This document shows, piece by piece, positions 9,825-21,061 of a DNA stretch of 64,000 nt. The translations under genes and the position numbers were made by a program. The notes under the pieces are model-generated. The model was given only the letters and a program-made list of their open reading frames with translations. It was not told the DNA's origin and did not search any database. The DNA comes from Sphingomonas sp. NFR04 (GTDB taxonomy: Bacteria > Pseudomonadota > Alphaproteobacteria > Sphingomonadales > Sphingomonadaceae), in contig NZ_FORV01000003.1 of the NCBI RefSeq assembly GCF_900114095.1, forward strand, positions 471,822-535,821, in the 5' to 3' direction. The first letter of the stretch is position 1. Each line of letters begins with the position of its first letter.

Positions 9825-10730
9825 ATGCGTATTGCTCTCGCAGCGGCACTGGCCTTTGCCGCGTTCGGCTTCAACGGCACCGCCATGGCGCAGGACGGCA
9901 ATGTCGGCCCGCGCGTCGACAAGCTGGAGCGCGAAATGCGCGCGGTGCAGCGCAAGGTGTTCCCCGGCGGCGCGGGCATGACCGTCGAGCCGCAGATCAC
10001 CCAGCAGGTCGACAACACGCCGCCCGGTGTGCCCGCGACCACGCCGCTGGCCGACCTGACCGAGCGCGTCGCGGCACTGGAAAGCCAGATCCAGACGATG
10101 ACCGGCCAGGTCGAGCAGAACCAGTATCGCATGCGCCAGCTGGAAGAGGCGTTCGGCGCCTACAAGGCCGCCACCGATGCGCGCGTGAAGGCGCTGGAAA
10201 CCCCGCCCCAGCCGGTGGCCGATGCGATGCCGACCGACGGCGCCGTCGCCGCCTCGGGCGATTCCGCCGCTGCCCCGGCGCAGCCCTCGGGCGACCGTGC
10301 CGCCAAGGTCGCCGCAGTGGGCAAGCCGAGCACCGGCGATGCCGGCGAGGACCTGTATCTCTACGGCTTCCGCCTGTGGCAGGCGAAGCTCTATCCGGAA
10401 GCGGCCAAGGCGCTGGAGCAGTACAAGGCCAAATACCCGACCGGCAAGCGTGCCAGCTTCGCGCGCAATCTGCTCGGCCGTGCCTATCTCGACGACAACA
10501 AGCCGAGCCTCGCCGCGGTCGCGCTGTACGAGAACTACACCAAGGACCCGAATGGCGAGCGCGCGCCGGACAGCCTCTATTTTCTCGCCCAGGCGCTGGT
10601 GAAGCTGAACAAGCCGGCGGGCGAGGTCTGCAAGGTCTATGACGAGCTGAACAAGGTCTACGGCCCCGGCCTCTCGGCCGAAATGCGCGCGGGCGTCGCC
10701 AAGGGTCGTGCGGATCAGCGCTGCAAATGA
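9825..10730 (+). CDS. cpoB: Tol-Pal accessory protein CpoB (YbgF)
   Basis: A 301-residue periplasmic protein. A Sec signal peptide spans residues 1-22 (cleavage after AMA-Q), followed by a coiled coil (VDKLEREMRAVQRKVF and a second segment at about 75-125) that trimerises in the family. A C-terminal TPR-like region from about residue 175 contains DLYLYGFRLWQAKLYPEAAKALEQ-type repeats. CpoB coordinates outer-membrane constriction by Tol-Pal with peptidoglycan synthesis at division. In related genomes it follows pal; here the upstream gene is RodZ-like. The tilS start lies inside its last 23 bp, indicating translational coupling. Confidence 0.9.
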   Translation: MRIALAAALAFAAFGFNGTAMAQDGNVGPRVDKLEREMRAVQRKVFPGGAGMTVEPQITQQVDNTPPGVPATTPLADLTERVAALESQIQTMTGQVEQNQYRMRQLEEAFGAYKAATDARVKALETPPQPVADAMPTDGAVAASGDSAAAPAQPSGDRAAKVAAVGKPSTGDAGEDLYLYGFRLWQAKLYPEAAKALEQYKAKYPTGKRASFARNLLGRAYLDDNKPSLAAVALYENYTKDPNGERAPDSLYFLAQALVKLNKPAGEVCKVYDELNKVYGPGLSAEMRAGVAKGRADQRCK

Positions 10731-11721
10731 CGCGTCGCTGATCGACGCGATCGCGGGCGCGGACGTCGCCCGCTTCACCCCCGACTGGCTTGCCGTGGCG
10801 GGGCGACCGCCCAGCGCCGCTGAACCTATCGGGATCGCCGTTTCGGGCGGCACGGACAGCGTGGCGCTGCTGCTCCTCGCCCGTGCGGCCTTTCCGGGCG
10901 CCGTGCTCGCCGCCACCGTCGATCACGGCCTGCGCGCGGAATCGGCAGAGGAAGCCGCATTCGTCGGCACGCTCTGCACGCGCATCGGCGTCCCCCATGC
11001 GATCCTGCCGCCGCGGCCCGAAATGCTGGCGGGCGGCAACCTGCAGGATCGTGCGCGAGCGATGCGCTATCGCTGCCTCGGCGACTGGGCCGTCGCCGCC
11101 GGTGCGCCATGGGTCGCCGTGGCCCACCAGCAGGACGACCTTGCCGAGACCTTCCTCCTCCGCGCCCGGCGCGGGGCAGGGCTGGGCGGCCTCGCCGCGA
11201 TGCGCCCGAACCGGCCGCTGCGCACCGGCGCGCCGACATTGCTGGTCCGCCCGCTGCTCGGCTGGTCGCGCGCCGAGCTGGCCGCCTTGATTCACGCCGC
11301 CGGCATCGAGCCCGTCGAGGACCCGTCGAACCGCCATCCCCGCTTCGACCGCAGCCGCGCGCGCCGCCTGCTTGCAGAAACCCCCGAACTGCCGCCGTCG
11401 CGCCTTGCCCTCGCCGCCACCAACCTGCGCGACGCCGAAGCGGCGCTTGACTGGGTAGCCGAGCGCGAGTGGGCAGAGCGGGCAGAGGTGGACGACGACA
11501 AGGTCGCGCTTGACCTCGCCGATCTGCCGCGCGAACTCCGTCGCCGCCTCGTCGCCCGCGCGCTCAAAACGGTGGCCGACGCGCCGCCCCCGCGCGGTTC
11601 CGGGCTTGACCGGCTGATCGCCGCGGTGGATGCCGGTCGGGTGGCGACCTTGGCCGGAGTCGTGGTGCGACCGGGGCCCCGCTGGCAGTTCGCGCCGGCG
11701 CCCCCGCATCGATCACCATGA
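10708..11721 (+). CDS. tilS: tRNA(Ile)-lysidine synthase TilS
   Basis: A 337-residue PP-loop ATPase. TilS converts C34 of tRNA-Ile(CAU) to lysidine, needed to read AUA codons. The PP-loop SGGTDSVALL is at about residues 46-55, the VDHGLRAESAEEA block at about 72-84, and the HQQDDLAETFLLR motif at about 139-151, all canonical. The start is GTG at 10708, overlapping cpoB by 23 bp; the ATG that overlaps the cpoB stop is out of frame. The C-terminal tRNA-recognition part is shorter than in E. coli TilS, as is common in alphaproteobacteria. Confidence 0.92.
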   Translation: MRISAANDASLIDAIAGADVARFTPDWLAVAGRPPSAAEPIGIAVSGGTDSVALLLLARAAFPGAVLAATVDHGLRAESAEEAAFVGTLCTRIGVPHAILPPRPEMLAGGNLQDRARAMRYRCLGDWAVAAGAPWVAVAHQQDDLAETFLLRARRGAGLGGLAAMRPNRPLRTGAPTLLVRPLLGWSRAELAALIHAAGIEPVEDPSNRHPRFDRSRARRLLAETPELPPSRLALAATNLRDAEAALDWVAEREWAERAEVDDDKVALDLADLPRELRRRLVARALKTVADAPPPRGSGLDRLIAAVDAGRVATLAGVVVRPGPRWQFAPAPPHRSP

Positions 11722-11735
11722 TCGACGTTGTTCCA

Positions 11736-11763
11736 TTGTCATTGACGCCGCCGCGCCTATCTT
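11736..11763 (+). promoter_or_regulatory. Candidate sigma-70 promoter for ftsH
   Basis: TTGTCA (11736-11741) and TATCTT (11758-11763) are separated by 16 bp, a good housekeeping-type promoter. It lies just after the tilS stop and ahead of ftsH. The expected start of transcription near 11770 would exclude the TTG at 11769 as start codon and favours the ATG at 11790. It is a visual match only. Confidence 0.4.
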
Positions 11764-11789
11764 AGGGCTTGAAAGGTACCGGGTACACG

Positions 11790-13751
<1,962 letters not shown>

Positions 13752-13791
13752 ACGGTCTGGCATTGCCAGGTTCAGCTTCGCACCGATAAAG

Positions 13792-13826
13792 AACGCTCCC
13801 GGGAACCCCTCCCGGGAGCGTTTTTT
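13792..13826 (+). terminator. Strong Rho-independent terminator after ftsH
   Basis: A perfect 12-bp stem (AACGCTCCCGGG at 13792-13803 pairing with 13811-13822), a 7-nt loop and a run of six T. It ends ftsH transcription. The next gene starts only four bases after the T run. Confidence 0.95.
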
Positions 13827-13829
13827 CTT

Positions 13830-14198
13830 ATGCGACGACTGTTTCTGGCGGCCGGTGGACTGATGCTGGTGGCGGTTCCCGCCCAGGCGATGAGCGTGGC
13901 CGACTTCCTCGCCAAGGTGAACGCGCTCAAGGCCAAGGGCGCGATGGCGATGTTCTCCTCCGACATCGGATTGCTCAAGCAGGAGATCGAAGGCGCATCG
14001 ACCGCCTATCGCGGCGACCTCGCGGCGGAGGCTGCGGCGGGCAAGAAGCCGAGCAGTTGCCCGCCGCCCAAGGGGCAGGCGAAGATGAGCAGCAACGATC
14101 TGATCGCGGCGTTCGAGAAGATCCCGCCGGCGCAGCGCGGCATCAGCGTGAAGGCGGCGTTCGCTGCGATGATGCAGCAGCGCTTCCCGTGCAAATGA
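13830..14198 (+). CDS. Small secreted protein, unknown function
   Basis: A 122-residue protein with a clear signal peptide (residues 1-20, ending VPAQA). The mature part is about 100 residues, mostly helical, with two Cys residues (one in the middle of SSCPPP, one near the C-terminus in FPCK) that could form a disulfide in the periplasm. I do not recognise the family; its size and Cys layout resemble small periplasmic Rap1a-type immunity proteins, but this is weak. The start lies four bases after the ftsH terminator T run, and its only Shine-Dalgarno-like GGGAG is inside the terminator stem, so expression may depend on readthrough or on the fold of that hairpin. Confidence 0.65.
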   Translation: MRRLFLAAGGLMLVAVPAQAMSVADFLAKVNALKAKGAMAMFSSDIGLLKQEIEGASTAYRGDLAAEAAAGKKPSSCPPPKGQAKMSSNDLIAAFEKIPPAQRGISVKAAFAAMMQQRFPCK

Positions 14199-14233
14199 TC
14201 CTGTAAACATAGGATAGTATTGGCGAAATCCTC

Positions 14234-14259
14234 GGAACGGCGGTTGCTTGCAAGCGGTT
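14234..14259 (+). promoter_or_regulatory. Weak EcfG-type promoter candidate
   Basis: GGAAC (14234-14238), 17 bp, then GGTT (14256-14259), one mismatch from the alphaproteobacterial general stress consensus GGAAC-N16/17-CGTT. It lies about 70 bp upstream of the membrane protein at 14327. Position is reasonable, but the -10 mismatch makes it tentative. Confidence 0.3.
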
Positions 14260-14326
14260 GGTGAAGCGCCGTCCGGCATCAACCTTGTCGGGCGCATCGA
14301 TCACACGAAGCGCAAGGAGCGGACCG

Positions 14327-14815
14327 ATGGACTATCGCAAGCTGGGATTTGGACTGGGCGTTTTCTCGATCGGGCTCGGCATCGCCGAACTCGCCGCCTC
14401 GAAGCGCATCGCGCGCGGGCTTTCGGCGGAAGACCATGACGGCGTGGTGCGGACCTTCGGTGCACGCGAGCTGTTCGCGGGGGCGGCGTTGCTTGCCGGG
14501 CCGGCGCACAGCGTGCGCGTGTGGAACCGCGTGGCGGGCGATGCCATGGATATCGCAGCGCTCGGCCTCGCCGCGCGGCGGGCACCGCAGAACAAGGCGG
14601 TGTGGGGTGCGATCGCCTTCGTCGCCGCAGCAACCGCGCTCGATATCGTGACCGCGATCGGGCTGGATCGCACCACGGGCAAGACGCTGCCGTTGGGGCA
14701 GGAAGAGGAAGCCGATGGCGCCAGCCCGGCAGTCGCGGAGACGCCTGCAGTGGAGGATAAGGCCACGTCGATCGAGCCAGGTGGTGCCCAGGCCCTCACG
14801 CCAGCGGTCGGGTGA
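14327..14815 (+). CDS. Small integral membrane protein, unknown function
   Basis: A 162-residue protein with several hydrophobic segments: about residues 5-22 (LGFGLGVFSIGLGIAELA), 45-60 and 85-115. It ends in a hydrophilic Glu/Ala-rich tail of about 40 residues. The ATG at 14327 is chosen because AAGGAG stands 7 nt upstream; an in-frame ATG at 14258 lacks such a site. Similar small membrane proteins are found next to, or fused to, SRPBCC-type cyclase/dehydrase proteins in sphingomonads, but no partner is adjacent here. A possible stress-sigma promoter lies upstream. Confidence 0.65.
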   Translation: MDYRKLGFGLGVFSIGLGIAELAASKRIARGLSAEDHDGVVRTFGARELFAGAALLAGPAHSVRVWNRVAGDAMDIAALGLAARRAPQNKAVWGAIAFVAAATALDIVTAIGLDRTTGKTLPLGQEEEADGASPAVAETPAVEDKATSIEPGGAQALTPAVG

Positions 14816-14823
14816 CAACCTCT

Positions 14824-14954
14824 ATCCTCCCCCGCCAGGGGGAGGTGTCAGGCGCAGCCTGACGGAGGGGGCGGACGCACGCAGGCCCGAGAGGTTCGTG
14901 CTTCCTCCCCCTCCGTCGCGCTTCGCGCGCCACCTCCCCCTGGCGGGGGAGGAT
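14824..14954. repeat. 131-bp inverted-repeat element
   Basis: The ends are perfect 24-bp inverted arms (14824-14847 and 14931-14954, rich in CTCCCCC/GGGGGAG). An inner pair (GACGGAGGGGG near 14860 against CCTCCCCCTCCGTC near 14910) would extend the fold into a long hairpin. It fills the gap between two convergent genes and has no coding content. It looks like a dispersed palindromic repeat of the kind common in GC-rich alphaproteobacteria, distinct from the element at 6212 and 20954. Confidence 0.8.
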
Positions 14955-14964
14955 CATCTGCGCC

Positions 14965-15207
14965 TTACTCCCCCTTGGTCGTCGCGTTCGGGTTCGGGCC
15001 GCCCTCATAGTTGACATGGCTCTGCCCGCCATGGCCCATCAGATGGCCTGGGCCTTCCTTCTTCGCCTTGTCCGGATAAGGGTTCGGATAGGCGCCGCCT
15101 TCGCTCTCGCCCGCGCTGCGGCCATGGGTGTCGACGTCCGAGACGCCGTCGGGCGCGCCTTTGTGCGCATCGCCCCCGCTCGCCTGCATCGGTTGCTTGT
15201 CGCTCAT
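14965..15207 (-). CDS. Small hydrophilic protein, probable stress-induced
   Basis: An 80-residue, very hydrophilic Gly/Asn/Pro/His-rich protein with no membrane segment or recognisable domain, probably intrinsically disordered (KKEGPGHLMGHGGQSH near the middle). The start ATG at 15207 has AGGAG about 8 nt upstream. An excellent GGAAC-N17-CGTT promoter is positioned to give a transcript starting about 30 nt upstream of the start codon. That places the gene in the EcfG general stress regulon, which in sphingomonads includes many small proteins of unknown function. Divergent from the manganese catalase. Confidence 0.7.
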   Translation of the reverse strand: MSDKQPMQASGGDAHKGAPDGVSDVDTHGRSAGESEGGAYPNPYPDKAKKEGPGHLMGHGGQSHVNYEGGPNPNATTKGE

Positions 15208-15244
15208 GTGCCGCGCTCCTGACTCTATGGGTCTCTCGTTCATC

Positions 15245-15270
15245 AACGAAGGGTCGCCGCTGCCCGTTCC
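15245..15270 (-). promoter_or_regulatory. EcfG (general stress sigma) promoter
   Basis: Read on the minus strand: GGAAC at 15270-15266, a 17-bp spacer, and CGTT at 15248-15245. This exactly matches the alphaproteobacterial EcfG consensus GGAAC-N16/17-CGTT. It drives the small gene starting at 15207. Confidence 0.7.
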
Positions 15271-15463
15271 ATTGATCGGCTGGCTCGTTCAGCGCACAAG
15301 CGACAGCTATGTTGAAGAAGCCGGAACGACCCGCATAGTTCTGTCCACGAGGCAGTCCAGTTGATTCATATCAATCACAAATAATCGATCAGCGCAGAAG
15401 TATCTGAACCATGTGCTCGGCCATCCGCTGTCTTCCCGTACGCAATGCTCAAGGAGAGACTGC

Positions 15464-16366
15464 ATGTTCATGCACAACAAGCGCCTGCAATATACGGTGC
15501 GGGTGGCCGAGCCAAACCCGGTCCTCGCCTCGCTGATGCTCGAACAGTTCGGCGGCCCGGACGGCGAGCTGGCGGCGGCGATGCGCTACTTCACGCAAGG
15601 CCTCGCCGAGGATGATCCCGGCCGCAAGGACATGCTGCTCGACATCGCCACCGAGGAGTTGAGCCATCTCGAAGTGATCGGCTCGATCGTCGCGATGCTC
15701 AACAAGGGCGTGAAGGCGCATATCTCCGAAGGCGATATGGAAGAGGCCGAGCTGTACATGTCGCTCACGCAAGGCGGCAACAGCCACACCCAGGCGATTC
15801 TCTATGGCGGCGGCCCGGCGCTGACCAACTCGGCGGGCGTGCCCTGGACGGCGGCCTATGTCGACAGCCGCGGCGACCCGACCTGCGACCTGCGCTCGAA
15901 CATCGCCGCGGAGAGCCGCGCCAAGATCGTCTATGAGCGGCTGATCAACATCACCGACGATGCCGGCATCAAGGACGCGCTCAAGTTCCTGATGACGCGC
16001 GAGGTGGCGCACCAGAAATCGTTCGAGAAGGCACTCTATGCGATCGAGGACAATTTCCCGCCGGGCAAGCTGCCGGGCGTGCCGGAATATGCGAGCATGT
16101 ACGTCAACACCTCGCAGGGCGAGGGCGACATGCTGGGGCCGTGGAACGACGGGCCGGAATGGGATCGGGTCGACGATCTCCAGCAGACGCTCCCAGCCGA
16201 CAGTGGCGACGGCATGCCGACCGTGACGCTGGGTTCGGCCGATACCGCCGCGCTGACGCAGCTGGCCGAGCGGACCAAGTCCGATCCCTCGACCAATCCG
16301 ACCACCGGCGCCGATCTCGCCGCCGGCCCAGGCGCGGGGCGGACCAAGAACGACGTGGAAGCCTGA
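15464..16366 (+). CDS. Manganese catalase
   Basis: A 300-residue ferritin-like di-manganese catalase that disproportionates hydrogen peroxide without heme. The expected ligand pattern is visible: Glu in LEQFGGPDGELAAAM (about residues 24-38), the ATEELSHLEVIGS block (about 61-73) carrying Glu and His, AESRAKIVYERL (about 146-157), and TREVAHQKSFEKAL (about 176-189) carrying Glu and His. The C-terminal 70 residues are low-complexity and Gly/Thr/Asp-rich, as in other family members. AAGGAG sits 7 nt before the chosen ATG. The divergent neighbour has a stress promoter, so both probably belong to the stationary-phase or oxidative response. Confidence 0.93.
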   Translation: MFMHNKRLQYTVRVAEPNPVLASLMLEQFGGPDGELAAAMRYFTQGLAEDDPGRKDMLLDIATEELSHLEVIGSIVAMLNKGVKAHISEGDMEEAELYMSLTQGGNSHTQAILYGGGPALTNSAGVPWTAAYVDSRGDPTCDLRSNIAAESRAKIVYERLINITDDAGIKDALKFLMTREVAHQKSFEKALYAIEDNFPPGKLPGVPEYASMYVNTSQGEGDMLGPWNDGPEWDRVDDLQQTLPADSGDGMPTVTLGSADTAALTQLAERTKSDPSTNPTTGADLAAGPGAGRTKNDVEA

Positions 16367-16408
16367 ACCTTCCGCTTCCCGGCCGGGCACTGCTCGGCCG
16401 GGACCCGT

Positions 16409-17776
16409 TCAGCGGCGCTCGAGCTTGTCGAGCCAGGCGCCGAACCGGCCGCGCGAATAGGTGAGCGCCTGGTAGAGGCCGAGCGACGCCCTGGCCCAGC
16501 GGATGTACAGCCTCGGCATGCCCAGCCGATCCGCCGCCCAGGCGACGCGGTGGCTCCAGGCGGCGATCCCCGCCCGCGTGCGATAGACCAGCTTCCGGCG
16601 CCAGCCGATCCCGGCAGCATTGGGCGCCACGCGCTTGATTGGCCGGATCCCCCGGCGTGCCCAGGTCAGTCGATAAGCGAGCCCCTCGCGGCGATGGCGC
16701 AGCCCGGCGTCCTGCGTACCGGCGATGAAATCGGCGTCGACGCCTTCCAGCGCCAGCCGCCCGTCGCCGATCGCCGCCGCCACCACGTCGCGCAGCTGCG
16801 GGGACCGGACGATCACGACGTTCGTGCCGCGCCCGTCCGAGGAATAGGGCTCCACCCACGCATCACCGAACGCAATGTCCGCCGTTTCCGCGACGACGTC
16901 GTCGCACATGTTGCAAGCGCTGTTCTGGAAGAAGCCGGCGCCCCAGTCGCCGTCGGCCAGATGCCACCAGTCCTGCCAGCGTGCGCTGCCGTCGGCGAGC
17001 GTTAGGTGCGCGGTGTACCAGTTTGCCGGGCGATCGGCGTCCTTGCGGCGATACTCCACCGCGGTGACCGCGTCCGGGTCCACGTCCAGCTGCCAGGCGA
17101 AGCTGTCGACCAGCCGCCCGCTTTTCATATGGCCGCAGAACAGCCCCAGCGTAGCGGTGATCCGCTCGGCGAGCACCGGTTCGGCGGCGCGGGCAAGGTG
17201 CACCGCCTTCACGAAGCAGGGAATGCCGACCACGGCATAGCGGCCCGGCACGCGGCGGATCTCGTCGAGCACATGCGCCAGATGCACCGGGTGGTAGCGC
17301 GAGCGCGCGCCCTCGGCGATCTGGTCGAGGCTGCGCGAGATGCGATAGCCGAAATGCGGCGCGCCGGGGCCGGGCAGCGGCACGACATGCGCGACGCCGT
17401 CGATCAGCCCGCGGCGCAGCAGCTCGGCGGCGACCCAGCTGACCATCCCGCCCGAGCTGCCGCCGGCACGGAAATCCCCCTCGGCGACATGGCCGACATA
17501 GGCGGTCTCGAACCGGCCGATCCGCTGGTCGGCGATCGGCGCGCTTGGAAAGCGATCCCCGGCGATCGCGTTCTCGTCCACGGCTTCGGGCGAGAAGGGG
17601 CAGGTGGCGGCGAAGCGCGGCGTCGGCGTCTCGCGCCAGCCGGGCGGTCCCTGGGGCTTGAGCTGGCGGTAGCCGTCCCAGCCCATATGCCCGCCGCCGC
17701 CGCTCGACGCGCAGCCGCCGCAGCCGATGCACAATCCGGAGCGAACGATGGCGGCCGGGCTGGGCGCCTCAGCCAA
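16409..17776 (-). CDS. FrhB-like (coenzyme F420 hydrogenase beta subunit family) iron-sulfur protein
   Basis: About 455 residues if translation starts at TTG 17776, which overlaps the upstream gene stop; no ATG fits the start of homology. A ferredoxin-like LCIGCGGC motif lies near the N-terminus. A CxxC in SACNMCDD at about residue 265 is also typical of the FrhB_FdhB C-terminal domain. The central region VVGIPCFVKAVHLA is family-typical. Members bind FAD and Fe-S clusters. In sphingomonads lacking F420 they are repeatedly found beside polysaccharide pyruvyl transferases, as here, and may act in polysaccharide modification. The actual electron donor and substrate are unknown. Confidence 0.8.
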   Translation of the reverse strand: MAEAPSPAAIVRSGLCIGCGGCASSGGGGHMGWDGYRQLKPQGPPGWRETPTPRFAATCPFSPEAVDENAIAGDRFPSAPIADQRIGRFETAYVGHVAEGDFRAGGSSGGMVSWVAAELLRRGLIDGVAHVVPLPGPGAPHFGYRISRSLDQIAEGARSRYHPVHLAHVLDEIRRVPGRYAVVGIPCFVKAVHLARAAEPVLAERITATLGLFCGHMKSGRLVDSFAWQLDVDPDAVTAVEYRRKDADRPANWYTAHLTLADGSARWQDWWHLADGDWGAGFFQNSACNMCDDVVAETADIAFGDAWVEPYSSDGRGTNVVIVRSPQLRDVVAAAIGDGRLALEGVDADFIAGTQDAGLRHRREGLAYRLTWARRGIRPIKRVAPNAAGIGWRRKLVYRTRAGIAAWSHRVAWAADRLGMPRLYIRWARASLGLYQALTYSRGRFGAWLDKLERR

Positions 17777-18884
17777 GCACCTTGTCCAGATAGGCGTTCG
17801 ACTGGTCGCGCATCGCCTCGATCCTGCCGCCGATCGCCGCGTCGAGCGGCACGTCGAGGATCGCGCCCAGGTCGATCCGCGCACCGGGCACCAGCAGGTG
17901 CCGCTCGGCACCGAGCAGCTCGGTCAGGTCGCGCACCTTGTTCATCCGATAGGGCGAGGGCGCGCAGGCAAAGGGCGTGTCGTTGAGCAATGCGAACACG
18001 CAGCCATGGAAGAAGTTGGTCAGCACCGCCTGCGCCCCCGCCATCGCCGCGGCGAAGTCGTGCGGGCCGGCATCGAGCCATTGCTCGTCCGCCCAGTCGT
18101 TGCGATAGCCGATGCTGATCAGCCTTATGCCGCGTGCCGACGCCCAGGCCCGGGCCGCCTGCGCGAATGCCTCGGGCATGCCATGGCCATAGACGAGGGC
18201 ATAACGGCCCTCGGGCACCGGCGTCGCCGCGTCGGGCTGGGGCGGGAACTGCAGGCAGGGATCGAGCACCAGCGCGGGCGGCTTGCCGATCGCCTGCGCC
18301 ACCAGGCGGCGGCTGTTTTCGTCGCGCACCGCGATCGTGTCGAAGCGGCGCAGTTGGTCCTGCCAATAGGGGTCGAGCCCGGCATCGGCATCATAGCTGC
18401 CGAAGCTGGCGGCATAGGCAGCCACGCATTCGGCGTTGAGCCCCTGGCCGAAGAAGATCGAGGCGCCGCCATACCAGGGATGGCGCAGGTTCCACACCTC
18501 GTCGCTGCCGACCAGCACGGTATCGACATGCGGCATCTCGAGCGGATCGACCAGGTCGAAGCCGGGCGAGAGCGGCAGCGCATCGAAGGCGCAGAGAAAC
18601 TTGCGGAGCTTGGCGCCGTACAGCCGGCGATCCTCGGCGCTGGCGCGCGCCGGCAGCGTCGGCTGCAGCGCGTTGCGCCACTCGGCGCGGGTGACCCGCG
18701 GCGATTCATGGTCGAGCAGCATCACCCGGTGGCCGCGCGCATGCACGCCCTCGGCCAGGCACCGCGCCTGCCAATAGGAGCCGTAATTGATGCAGCGGTG
18801 GAAGGTGAGGATGCCGACGCTGCGCGTATCGCTGCGCAGGTCGTAGAGAAGCGTCGAAGAATCGTCGGATCCCGGTAGTTTCAT
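17769..18884 (-). CDS. Polysaccharide pyruvyl transferase family protein
   Basis: About 371 residues from the ATG at 18884 (GTG at 18896 is an alternative). The family adds ketal pyruvate from PEP to sugars of exopolysaccharides or cell-wall polymers. The N-terminal GILTFHRCINYGSYWQA segment, the LVGSDEVWN motif at about residues 127-135, and the C-terminal VLTNFFHGCVFALL region (about 285-300) are the conserved blocks of Pfam PF04230. It overlaps the FrhB-like gene by 8 bp, so the two are co-expressed. A 13-codon reading frame with its own GGGAGG ends in an ATGA overlap with this start. No glycosyltransferases are adjacent. Confidence 0.85.
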   Translation of the reverse strand: MKLPGSDDSSTLLYDLRSDTRSVGILTFHRCINYGSYWQARCLAEGVHARGHRVMLLDHESPRVTRAEWRNALQPTLPARASAEDRRLYGAKLRKFLCAFDALPLSPGFDLVDPLEMPHVDTVLVGSDEVWNLRHPWYGGASIFFGQGLNAECVAAYAASFGSYDADAGLDPYWQDQLRRFDTIAVRDENSRRLVAQAIGKPPALVLDPCLQFPPQPDAATPVPEGRYALVYGHGMPEAFAQAARAWASARGIRLISIGYRNDWADEQWLDAGPHDFAAAMAGAQAVLTNFFHGCVFALLNDTPFACAPSPYRMNKVRDLTELLGAERHLLVPGARIDLGAILDVPLDAAIGGRIEAMRDQSNAYLDKVLG

Positions 18885-18922
18885 GCGCGCGCGCACCCGG
18901 TGCCGAAAGCGGCCGAAGCCAT
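18881..18922 (-). CDS. Possible 13-residue leader peptide coupled to pyruvyl transferase
   Basis: ATG at 18922 with a GGGAGG site just upstream encodes MASAAFGTGCARA and stops at TGA 18883-18881, which overlaps the ATG (18884) of the pyruvyl transferase as ATGA. The main gene lacks a convincing ribosome site of its own, so this mini-frame could deliver ribosomes by termination-reinitiation. There is no codon bias that would suggest classical attenuation. Could be coincidence. Confidence 0.35.
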   Translation of the reverse strand: MASAAFGTGCARA

Positions 18923-19004
18923 GTGCTGTCCTCCCTCTGGTTTCGCCATGAACGAGGGGGAGGGCGCACGGTTTCGCCTTAAGCCTAAAAATTGAAGGTT
19001 AACG

Positions 19005-20935
<1,931 letters not shown>

Positions 20936-20953
20936 GCGGCGTACCCCATTTCT

Positions 20954-21045
20954 GTCATCCCCGCGGGGCGGATCCATTCGCAAATCGCTTCCGGCAGGCG
21001 CCGGGACGGCACGGCCAATGGATCCCCGCCTGCGCGGGGATGACG
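20954..21045. repeat. Dispersed palindromic (REP-like) repeat, copy 2, between ligU and ligK
   Basis: About 92 bp. The arms TGTCATCCCCGC (20953-20964) and GCGGGGATGACG (21034-21045) are inverted; the inner blocks GGCGGATCCATT and CCAATGGATCCCCGCC pair as in copy 1 at 6212-6316. It lies inside the ligK-ligU-ligI transcription unit, where the hairpin could stabilise or attenuate the message. Confidence 0.8.
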
Positions 21046-21061
21046 GCTGTTGGCGCGTGCC

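Noticed and set aside
11769..11771. TTG as ftsH start, adding seven residues
   Set aside because: It would fall at the predicted transcription start; the ATG at 11790 gives a conventional N-terminus.
15404..15430. TGAAC-N16-CGCT as an EcfG promoter for the manganese catalase
   Set aside because: Two mismatches from the consensus in the critical bases, so not distinguishable from chance.
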